5,100 nt of DNA. Source: Prevotellaceae bacterium. GTDB taxonomy: Bacteria > Bacteroidota > Bacteroidia > Bacteroidales > Bacteroidaceae. Position numbers and translations under genes: made by a program. Each line of letters starts with the position of its first letter. The first letter of the stretch is position 1. Below are positions 1 through 5,100 of the stretch, piece after piece. The stretch spans positions 1-5,100 of the forward strand of contig JAUNQM010000189.1 of the NCBI GenBank assembly GCA_030536165.1, given 5' to 3'. The notes beneath the pieces were generated by a model. The model made no database searches. It saw only the letters and a list, made by a program, of their open reading frames with translations, and had not been told where the DNA came from.

Positions 1-1566
1 AGAGTTAAGTGTAGAGGCATCTGTAACAAGATTCCAAAAATATTCACCACTGACTCTTATAATTTTTGAGAACACTGCATAAAGTGTAGTGTTTGCTGTT
101 ATTGGCGTTGTTGGTGTGAAGAACTCTGGAGCAGTTGTGTCGTCTGCATACGACGCATCTGTCGTCCAACCTGCAAACTGCCACATCCAACCGTCTGGAG
201 TGTTTACAGTTGGAGCATCTGCTATACAATCACCTTCGAGAACTGTTTCTTCTCCGCAATTTGCACCAAGCGACATATAAGTTACTTTGTATTGAGGCTT
301 TTCTACAAATGTAGCACTAACCGTCACGTCGCTTGCTGGCATGGTGAACTTGCTGTCGGTAACTGTAATGTTATTTTCTGCAGCATCCTTAACCGTGTAT
401 GAACCGAAGTTGTAGCCCTCATCGGGTGTAGCAGTCAGTGTAATCTGTGCACCTTCTATTCCCCTTTTAGGATTTGCTTTTACAGTTCCGTGCTCAATGT
501 TTTCGCTGATGTTAACATTATGTGCACCTACAGGATCTGTATAATTCAAGTCATTCCAATCGTCTGGACATAGTTCCCAAAGAGCGTCATTTAACCTTGC
601 CCAAACACATGTCAATGTACCAGACACCGTTCCTCCTGCAATCCAACTTTCAGGTACACCATAGCAATAAATTGTAACATCTCGTTCACCAACCTGAATC
701 ACAATGCCAGTTCTATAATCGCCACTTATATTTATGCTTTTTATGACCTCGTCGGTAAGTGTGACTCGCACCATCTCACCAGCAGGTTCGCCAGCAGCTA
801 CAAGTTCTGCCAAAGAAGCATAAGTTGGAATAGCTTTCTTTTGTGTTACAGTAACAGTCTTTTCTTTTGCACCTTCATAATTGAGACTTACTTTTGCAGT
901 ACGTTCTGCACTGGTTTCATTCTTTGCTGTTGTGAAAGTAACCTGTGTGTCAGTTACTGTCACATCTGAAATCCAAGAAGCATCAGAATTTGCAGTAAGC
1001 TGCTTACCTTCAACTGGATTTTTTATTGTATAATCTATTGCACCTGATGTAGCATCTGCTTCGATGGTAATGTCTGAAGCATTAATCGATGGGGTTATTC
1101 TTAATTCATAAGTAACACTTATACCAAGAATTTTACGATGACCTGAATCCCCGCCAATAGTAAATTTTACAGCATTAGCAGTACCAGTCCAAATTGAACC
1201 AGCAAAGACACCACAATCAGCAGAAATCTCGTTGGTTCCACCACCGCTACCAAAGGTCAGTGTAATTTCTTTAATGTCTCCAACTGAAGAAGAAACGACA
1301 AAATAGTTACCGCCATAACAACGAACAGCATTGCCTGAAGTATAGTACGTAGGAGCAACACTATTACTATTAGTTCCCTTATCAAAGGTGACATTAATAC
1401 CTTCAGCAATATCAGCTGACTCTATAGCCTGGGCGTTTGTATAACCTTGAGCAGAGAAGTCAATGCTAACCGTCTCTCCCCACAAGTTAGCGGTGCTCAT
1501 GAGAGCAAGTACCAGCAAGGTTATGAACCTTGCAAAGAATGATTTACGTAATTGTTTTTTAATCAT
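1..1566 (-). CDS. Large modular secreted/surface protein with BACON-like and InlB (Listeria-Bacteroides) repeat domains, N-terminal part
   Basis: The frame is open for 522 codons from an ATG at 1566-1564 down to position 1, so the C-terminus lies outside the window. Residues 1 to about 26 form a signal peptide: basic MIKKQLRK, then a hydrophobic stretch ending LALMSTA. Residues about 31-155 look like a beta-sandwich rich in Gly, Thr and Ser, with a YYTSGNAVRCYGGN motif. Residues about 158-243 resemble a BACON domain (SDASWISDV near 194, closing TVTVTQKK). Residues about 246-342 look like the OB-like module often found next to BACON in Bacteroidales. Residues about 350-421 match a divergent InlB B-repeat (GTV, TLTATPDEGYNF, FTMPASDVTVSATF). 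Residues about 426-502 match a Listeria-Bacteroides repeat (QFAGWTTD, ANTTLYAVF). The end, EYFWNLVTDASTL, looks like the start of another common Bacteroidales module. These are adhesion or carbohydrate-binding modules. No catalytic domain is visible, so any enzymatic or anchoring part would be downstream. Domain names come from pattern memory, not a search. Confidence 0.88.
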   Translation of the reverse strand, partial: MIKKQLRKSFFARFITLLVLALMSTANLWGETVSIDFSAQGYTNAQAIESADIAEGINVTFDKGTNSNSVAPTYYTSGNAVRCYGGNYFVVSSSVGDIKEITLTFGSGGGTNEISADCGVFAGSIWTGTANAVKFTIGGDSGHRKILGISVTYELRITPSINASDITIEADATSGAIDYTIKNPVEGKQLTANSDASWISDVTVTDTQVTFTTAKNETSAERTAKVSLNYEGAKEKTVTVTQKKAIPTYASLAELVAAGEPAGEMVRVTLTDEVIKSINISGDYRTGIVIQVGERDVTIYCYGVPESWIAGGTVSGTLTCVWARLNDALWELCPDDWNDLNYTDPVGAHNVNISENIEHGTVKANPKRGIEGAQITLTATPDEGYNFGSYTVKDAAENNITVTDSKFTMPASDVTVSATFVEKPQYKVTYMSLGANCGEETVLEGDCIADAPTVNTPDGWMWQFAGWTTDASYADDTTAPEFFTPTTPITANTTLYAVFSKIIRVSGEYFWNLVTDASTLNS

Positions 1567-1670
1567 AAGTTATTTTTGTTTGATGAGTTAATTATATTAT
1601 AAATTTCGTTTCTTTTATCTAAATCTGTTGATTCCATTACTATCCTGACGCAATGAAACTAAATACTTTG

Positions 1671-1697
1671 CAAAGTTACATAATTTTTTTATGCAAA
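1671..1697 (-). promoter_or_regulatory. Candidate Bacteroidetes-type promoter for the surface-protein gene
   Basis: Read on the minus strand, 1678-1671 is TAACTTTG, which fits the TAnnTTTG -7 consensus. A TTTG lies upstream at 1697-1694. The gap between them is 15 nt, shorter than the usual 19-21, so the -33 assignment is doubtful. The start codon lies about 105 nt downstream, which would give a long leader. The -7 match is good, but the promoter as a whole is tentative. Confidence 0.35.
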
Positions 1698-1929
1698 GTG
1701 CCGATTTTGTCAATGTCAATCGGGGTTATTTTTTTGGGGAAGCATCTTGCGCAAGAAACAACAGTACGGAGTTGAGGGGTGGAAAGTATTATAAATAAGG
1801 TGTAAAAGCTATTCGCTATTGCTACAAAAAGCGCCAAAACATTTGGTTATTCACTCAAATCACACAATCCATGACTTAGTTGAAGAGAGGCAGAATCTCA
1901 ACAATAAGAAGAAAAACTGCGTCTTTTAT

Positions 1930-1960
1930 TTTGTATTGTATTCGATTTGCACTATCTTTG
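1930..1960 (+). promoter_or_regulatory. Bacteroidetes sigma-type promoter (TTTG-N19-TATCTTTG) for the lipoprotein gene
   Basis: TTTG at 1930-1933 is followed after exactly 19 nt by TATCTTTG at 1953-1960, a full match to the Bacteroidetes -33/-7 consensus with ideal spacing. Transcription would start near 1965-1970 and leave a leader of about 40 nt before the ATG at 2006. The element lies inside a longer in-frame extension that begins at 1880, which argues that the extension is not translated. Confidence 0.8.
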
Positions 1961-2005
1961 CAGCAAGAATTGACCATAAGTTTAATCAAAACACATTTTA
2001 ATCCT

Positions 2006-2968
2006 ATGAAGAAAAAGATTTTATTTTGCTTGGCAATGATTGCATGCCTGTTCATTGCAAGCTGTGGGAATGACGAAGAAAACGCACCTGCAGAAAAGAA
2101 AAAGGCGATAGTAACGTATCTGAAAAACAGCACTATCGACTACTGGAAACAGATTGAGAGCGCTATCAATTCAGAATGCGAGGCAATGAATTTCAAGTCT
2201 ATCGTGTATTATGTTGACGATGACTCCGACATTGACGGACAGTATAAAGCCGTTTCAGGCATTGCGAAACTTCAGGAAACCTACGACATCAAGGGTGTTA
2301 TCATTGCCCCAATCTACACTGAAGGCAACCATAAGGTGGAGGAGAGTCTTGCAGACTTCATCAGCGGGACAAAGATTCCTGTCGTCATTATTGATTCCCC
2401 TGTAGATGAAAAGAACAACCCTCTGAAGAATTACATTAAGGCGTATGTGGGAACTGACAACAAGACCGCAGGCAAAAGCCTTGCAGAGGCAATAAATGTA
2501 GAAGCTTCGACCGTCTTCGCTGCAAGAATCAAGAACAGCACACCAACCACTGCACGCTATGAAGGTTTCTGCGAAGGAATTGGCACAAGTATTCCTATCT
2601 GGGAAACACTCAACGATAACGAAACACCTGCAGCCATGACAGAAAAACTGGCAGATTACGCCAACGCACAGAACCTCGTCTTCTTCAATGGCGGACTTTG
2701 TGTCAGCGTTTTGGACGCTTGCAAAGGCAAAAACGTATATTCATTCGACGCGTATAAGCCTTTGGTTCAAGACATGATTAGCGAAAACGGTTGCGTAAAG
2801 GGCATAATCACTCAGAACACATTCCTTATGGGACAGAAGGCAGCGTTTGCTGTCATTGATAACGCAACGAGCGGAAATATCTTCGTTCCGACTATTTATG
2901 TCACACGCGAGACTGTACGCTCAAATGAATTCCGTCCGTTCATCAACTATTTCGGAATGAGCATTTAG
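2006..2968 (+). CDS. Substrate-binding lipoprotein, periplasmic binding protein (RbsB/LacI-type) fold
   Basis: The product has 320 residues. Residues 1-20 are a lipoprotein signal peptide: MKKK, a hydrophobic core, then lipobox IASC with Cys20 as the predicted lipidated residue. GNDEEN follows, an acidic stretch resembling the lipoprotein surface-export signal described in Bacteroidetes, so display on the cell surface is possible. Residues about 33-315 show the two-lobed sugar-binding pattern of the Peripla_BP_4 type: IPVVIIDSP (124-132), YVGTDNKTAGKSLAE (147-161), RYEGFCEGI (184-192) and GIITQNTFLMGQKAAFAVI (266-284). Tyr46-Trp47 sits where this family often has an aromatic ligand contact. 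The length is usual for the family. The ATG at 2006 is chosen because a promoter and leader occupy the upstream in-frame extension. No permease, ATPase or sensor kinase lies beside it, so the ligand and partner are unknown; it may feed a sensor or a distant transporter. The fold is confident, the ligand is not. Confidence 0.85.
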   Translation: MKKKILFCLAMIACLFIASCGNDEENAPAEKKKAIVTYLKNSTIDYWKQIESAINSECEAMNFKSIVYYVDDDSDIDGQYKAVSGIAKLQETYDIKGVIIAPIYTEGNHKVEESLADFISGTKIPVVIIDSPVDEKNNPLKNYIKAYVGTDNKTAGKSLAEAINVEASTVFAARIKNSTPTTARYEGFCEGIGTSIPIWETLNDNETPAAMTEKLADYANAQNLVFFNGGLCVSVLDACKGKNVYSFDAYKPLVQDMISENGCVKGIITQNTFLMGQKAAFAVIDNATSGNIFVPTIYVTRETVRSNEFRPFINYFGMSI

Positions 2969-3010
2969 TTGCGAGTAAGGGTCTCTCTTTACGACCAAAA
3001 GCACATACAC

Positions 3011-3043
3011 AAAAAAAGGCTCTCTTTGCGAGAACCTTTTTTT
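3011..3043. terminator. Bidirectional rho-independent terminator between convergent genes
   Basis: The arms at 3011-3024 and 3030-3043 pair over 14 positions with a single mismatch around a 5-nt loop (TTTGC). The stem has a GG/CC core with CTC/GAG above it. The right arm ends in a run of eight T, and the left arm is a run of seven A, which read as T on the other strand. The hairpin can therefore terminate the lipoprotein transcript (stop codon ending at 2968) and the opposing minus-strand gene (stop codon at 3065-3063). Confidence 0.85.
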
Positions 3044-3062
3044 TATGTATGGAAACCGATGA

Positions 3063-3614
3063 TTAGTCGTCGAAGCCACCGTTACCGCCCTGGCCGAAGC
3101 CGCCGTCCATACCGCCTGGCATACCACCGCGCATGCCACCCTGACCGAAGCCGCCACGTGGACGCATACCGCCCTGACCGAAGTTTCTCATGCGCTGACG
3201 CTCTTTCTGCTGTGCTTTCTGATACTTCTCGAACTTCTCGTCGCCAAGAATCTGCTTGAGTTCTTCGTTGTAAGCAGTCTGGTTCTTACGCATTTCCTCG
3301 AAGCGTGTCTTCATCTGTTCACGCATCTGTTCGCGGTTTGCTTTCTTCACTGAATCAGGTGCATTTCTGTCCATACGCTGTCCGAAGTTTGGACGCTGCC
3401 ACAAAGATTCATACTTAGAGTTGAGTTCCTTAACCTTTGCAGCCTGCTCTTCATTGAGTTCATAGTCCTTAACCATTTTGTCAGTGCGCTGCTCGATAGT
3501 CATTGGAGCCATGCCGCGAAAACCTCTACCTGGACGTGCATTCTCTACGTTTTCCTGTGCCATTGCTGTTCCAAAAGCAAGAACAGCCACGATAGTCATA
3601 ATAATCTTTTTCAT
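3063..3614 (-). CDS. Secreted Spy/CpxP-like (DUF4890-like) protein with Gly/Met-rich C-terminal tail
   Basis: The product has 183 residues. Residues 1-19 are a signal peptide (MKKIIMTIVA, then GTAMA with predicted cleavage before Gln20), so the mature protein should be periplasmic. Residues about 38-142 are highly charged and helical, rich in Lys, Arg, Glu and Gln, with LNEEQ at 53-57 resembling the LTxxQ motif of Spy/CpxP proteins and a second helix pair around LGDEKFEKYQK (123-133). This matches small Bacteroidales proteins classed as DUF4890. Residues 144-183 are a low-complexity tail with three FGQGG copies and many Gly and Met, ending FDD. Spy-like proteins act as envelope chaperones or stress sensors; that role here is inferred. 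The leader just before the ATG is A-rich (AAAAAAACAACAAACG), usual for Bacteroidetes starts. The gene is divergent from the sigma-factor gene and converges on the lipoprotein gene. Confidence 0.85.
   Translation of the reverse strand: MKKIIMTIVAVLAFGTAMAQENVENARPGRGFRGMAPMTIEQRTDKMVKDYELNEEQAAKVKELNSKYESLWQRPNFGQRMDRNAPDSVKKANREQMREQMKTRFEEMRKNQTAYNEELKQILGDEKFEKYQKAQQKERQRMRNFGQGGMRPRGGFGQGGMRGGMPGGMDGGFGQGGNGGFDD
3084..3186 (-). repeat. Short degenerate repeats encoding FGQGG units
   Basis: A unit close to CCCTGACCGAAGCCGCC (plus-strand view) occurs three times, around 3088-3104, 3139-3155 and 3171-3186, with a few substitutions. It encodes the FGQGG motifs in the Gly-rich tail. The region is more GC-rich than its surroundings and is a likely site of copy-number variation between strains. 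Confidence 0.6.
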
Positions 3615-3873
3615 CGTTTGTTGTTTTTTTAGGGTTATACTTTTACGGTTTTTATGTTGTCGAAATCAAATATGTCGAATGTTTTCTCTATTTTCTTTGA
3701 CGAAATACCTCTGGCTTGGTTTAACCAAACATTTTTTATTGTGTTAAAAAAATACAAAAAAAAGACACACGCCCCATATTTTTTTCTAATTTTGCGTGCT
3801 TTTTTAGAATAGCACGTGTTTTATAAAAGGGAATTATTAAAGATTAAATCAGGCAAGAACAGTGGGAACACGA
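3615..3873. other. Divergent intergenic region between the Spy-like and sigma-factor genes
   Basis: This 259-bp A/T-rich region must hold the promoters of both divergent genes. Visible elements are a palindrome TTGGTT-T-AACCAA (3716-3728), A-tracts at 3745-3763, a plus-strand -7 element at 3787-3794 and an inverted repeat at 3795-3816. For the minus-strand gene I find only weak promoter candidates, such as a TATTTCG-like box near 3707-3701 with TTTG at 3729-3726, 18 nt upstream. Confidence 0.55.
3787..3794 (+). promoter_or_regulatory. Candidate -7 element (TAATTTTG) for the sigma-factor gene
   Basis: TAATTTTG fits the TAnnTTTG -7 consensus, and it is the only full match on the plus strand between 3615 and 3873. 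No TTTG lies 19-21 nt upstream. Instead, A-tracts at 3745-3763 could act like an UP element. Transcription from here would begin near 3800 and give a leader of about 70 nt. Confidence 0.5.
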
Positions 3874-4746
3874 ATGAGACAACTTAAAATCCAGAAGAGT
3901 ATTACTAATCGTACCAGTGAAGCACTCGACAAATACCTTGTAGAAATAGGTCATGCCCCGTTGATTTCTATTGACGAAGAAATAGAGCTGGCACAGAAGA
4001 TTCGCAAAGGCGGACATGAAGGTGAAAGGGCTAAGAACCGCTTAGTAGAAGCCAACCTCAGGTTTGTGGTTTCAGTTGCTAAGCAGTACCAGCACCAAGG
4101 ACTTACACTTACCGACTTGATTGACGAGGGTAACATCGGTCTTATCAAGGCAGCACAAAAATTTGACGAGACAAGAGGATTCAAGTTTATTTCATACGCT
4201 GTATGGTGGATTCGTCAGAGCATTCTTCAGGCAATCGCCGAGCAGAGTCGTATCGTGCGCTTGCCTTTGAACCAAGTAGGTTCCCTTAACAAGATAAACC
4301 ACGAGATAAATAAGTTTGAACAGGAAAACCAGCGCCGTCCTTCTATTCAGGAACTTTCAGAAGTTATCAACGTTGATGAGGAGAAGATAGGCCAGTCACT
4401 TATGGCCGACGGTCATCAAGTATCTATTGACGCACCTTTCCAGGAAGGTGAGGACAACTGTATGCTCGACATCATGGCAAGCGGCGAAGAGACTCGCACA
4501 GACCGAGTTGTTGAGCATGAGTCAATGGCAAAGGAACTTGACGCAGTGCTGAGAAAGGTACTGAAGGAGCGCGAGATAACCATTCTTAAGCAATGCTTTG
4601 GTCTTGATGGTCACGAGAAAGGTCTCGAAGAGATTGGCGACCAACTGGGACTGACTCGTGAGCGCGTAAGACAGATTCGCGAGAAGAGCATCGGTAAGCT
4701 GCGCGAAAGCGGGAATATTAAGATTCTAAAGAAATACTTGGGATAA
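3874..4746 (+). CDS. rpoD: Sigma-70 family RNA polymerase sigma factor, RpoD/SigA type
   Basis: The product has 290 residues, close to the roughly 286 usual for Bacteroidales RpoD, and it lacks region 1.1 as those proteins do. Region 1.2 spans about 15-46 (EALDKYLVEIG). Region 2 spans about 52-131, including NLRFVVSVAKQYQ, the core-binding DLIDEGNIGLIKA, and the promoter-melting and -10 recognition segment FDETRGFKFISYAVWWIRQ. Region 3 follows with LPLNQVGSLNKINHE, ending in VSIDAPFQEGED (183-194). Region 4 covers about 218-280, with the helix-turn-helix LEEIGDQLGLTRERVRQIRE. It directs RNA polymerase to promoters. The start is placed at the ATG at 3874, which gives MRQLKIQKSITNR, the conserved N-terminus; an in-frame GTG at 3862 would add four residues and is less likely. 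Region 4 differs from the primary sigma as I recall it (GHEKGLEEIG where MTLEEIG is usual; KSIGKLR for KAIRRLR), so this may be a paralogue and the symbol marks the family. Confidence 0.93.
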   Translation: MRQLKIQKSITNRTSEALDKYLVEIGHAPLISIDEEIELAQKIRKGGHEGERAKNRLVEANLRFVVSVAKQYQHQGLTLTDLIDEGNIGLIKAAQKFDETRGFKFISYAVWWIRQSILQAIAEQSRIVRLPLNQVGSLNKINHEINKFEQENQRRPSIQELSEVINVDEEKIGQSLMADGHQVSIDAPFQEGEDNCMLDIMASGEETRTDRVVEHESMAKELDAVLRKVLKEREITILKQCFGLDGHEKGLEEIGDQLGLTRERVRQIREKSIGKLRESGNIKILKKYLG

Positions 4747-4828
4747 CGCAAACGCGACTCCCCTTTATTCCTAAAGAGTATAGTATCCATTGAACTTATA
4801 GAGATTCTATGACTCATTAATATATATA

Positions 4829-5100
4829 ATGGCTATGCGTAAGATAGTCTTCATATTGCTTGTGTTTTGTCTGCCTCTTATCTGCACGGCACAAACGGAA
4901 ACGCAGAAAAGAAGCGGCAAGGAACTATGGAGACTCATGTTGCAGAAGCAGAAATACCGCGACTATCACACGCTAACCAAGATATACGAGTACCCGAAAT
5001 CGCTGCCGCGATATTTCAAGGACACTCTATCCACTAATTCTTATTTGAAGTACGAACTGAAGGTGAACAGGCGCAATCTGCTCTTGCTCGCCGTGCCCGA
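4829..5100 (+). CDS. Exported protein of unknown function, N-terminal part
   Basis: The frame is open for 90 codons plus two bases to the right edge. Residues 1-21 look like a type I signal peptide: MAMRKIVFILL, a hydrophobic core, and LICTA before Gln22 as the likely cleavage site. The mature start is basic and polar, with KELWRLMLQKQKYRDY and IYEYPKSLPRYFKDTL; after that comes LKYELKVNRRNLLLLAVP. I do not recognise the family. Two ATGs are possible, 4829 and 4835; the second gives MRKIVFILL, an equally normal signal peptide start. No promoter or terminator is evident in the 82 bp after the sigma-factor gene, so the two may be co-transcribed. Confidence 0.72.
   Translation, partial: MAMRKIVFILLVFCLPLICTAQTETQKRSGKELWRLMLQKQKYRDYHTLTKIYEYPKSLPRYFKDTLSTNSYLKYELKVNRRNLLLLAVP

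Larger units (their letters stand above)
1567..2005. other. Divergent intergenic region between the surface-protein and lipoprotein genes
   Basis: This 439-bp A/T-rich stretch separates two divergent genes. It holds a clear plus-strand promoter (1930-1960), a weaker minus-strand -7 candidate (1671-1678), two perfect 12-bp palindromes (1665-1676 and 1745-1756), and an 8-bp direct repeat, TGCAAAGT, at 1669-1676 and 1692-1699. The part from about 1760 to 1925 shows nothing I can name. The only open frames are short, start at rare codons or overlap the promoter, and do not look like proteins. I find no tRNA or known riboswitch pattern. Confidence 0.7.

Noticed and set aside
44..280. Short open frames on both strands in the left part
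   Set aside because: They lie out of frame within the 522-codon surface-protein frame, which shows clear repeat-domain motifs.
1819..2001. Small plus-strand open frame of 60 codons
   Set aside because: It starts at TTG without a ribosome site, runs across the promoter and leader, and the product has no protein-like features.
1880..2005. In-frame 42-codon extension of the lipoprotein gene to an upstream ATG
   Set aside because: It would bury the lipoprotein signal peptide and covers a full TTTG-N19-TATCTTTG promoter; the ATG at 2006 gives a canonical lipoprotein start.
1876..2133. Minus-strand open frame with a hydrophobic start
   Set aside because: It is antisense to the lipoprotein signal peptide and promoter; its hydrophobicity mirrors the A/T-rich complementary strand.
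2975..2992. Weak hairpin GTAAGG / CTTTAC after the lipoprotein stop codon
   Set aside because: Six pairs including a G-U, with no T-run after it; the strong terminator at 3011-3043 is the better candidate.
2969..3259. Plus-strand open frame rich in Arg and Ser
   Set aside because: It is antisense to the Gly-rich tail of the Spy-like protein and crosses the terminator; its composition is explained by the complementary repeats.
3478..3747. Plus-strand open frame with hydrophobic Cys/Phe-rich segment
   Set aside because: It is antisense to the Spy-like signal peptide and the A/T-rich promoter region.
3862..3873. GTG start adding four residues to the sigma factor
   Set aside because: The ATG at 3874 yields the conserved MRQLKI N-terminus of Bacteroidales RpoD proteins.
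4795..4815. Short inverted repeat ATAGA-GAT-TCTAT before the exported-protein gene
   Set aside because: Five-base A/T-rich arms are expected by chance in such sequence, and there is no T-run or promoter context.
4611..4817. Minus-strand open frame near the end of the sigma gene
   Set aside because: It is antisense to conserved region 4 of the sigma factor.

Overview
The window looks like chromosomal DNA from a Bacteroidales bacterium, most likely Prevotella or Bacteroides. The reasons are a sigma factor beginning MRQLKIxKSITNR and lacking region 1.1, promoter elements of the TTTG / TAnnTTTG type in place of standard -35/-10 boxes, A/T-rich leaders without clear Shine-Dalgarno sites, signal peptides ending in AQ, and a cell-surface protein built from BACON-like and Listeria-Bacteroides (InlB) repeat modules. 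The genus call is an inference.

Layout. Positions 1-1566 (minus strand) hold the first 522 codons of a large secreted or surface modular protein that runs off the left edge. A 439-bp divergent intergenic region (1567-2005) follows, with a well-formed Bacteroidetes promoter at 1930-1960. That promoter drives a 320-residue lipoprotein of the sugar-type periplasmic-binding-protein fold (2006-2968, plus strand). The lipoprotein gene converges on a minus-strand gene (3063-3614) for a small secreted Spy/CpxP-like (DUF4890-like) protein with a Gly/Met-rich tail, and one hairpin at 3011-3043 can terminate both. A second divergent intergenic region (3615-3873) separates that gene from a sigma-70 family factor of the RpoD/SigA type (3874-4746, plus strand). 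After 82 bp, an unrecognised exported protein starts at 4829 and runs off the right edge.

The genes do not form an obvious pathway. Four of the five products are exported: a modular surface protein, a solute-binding lipoprotein, a periplasmic Spy-like protein and an unknown secreted protein. The fifth is a transcription factor that differs at several positions from the primary Bacteroidales sigma as I recall it, and it may be a paralogue. I see no mobile element, CRISPR array, rRNA or tRNA, and no strong evidence of a novel multi-gene system. The most interesting points are the possible second RpoD-like sigma, the solute-binding lipoprotein without a transporter, and several short perfect palindromes in the two divergent promoter regions.
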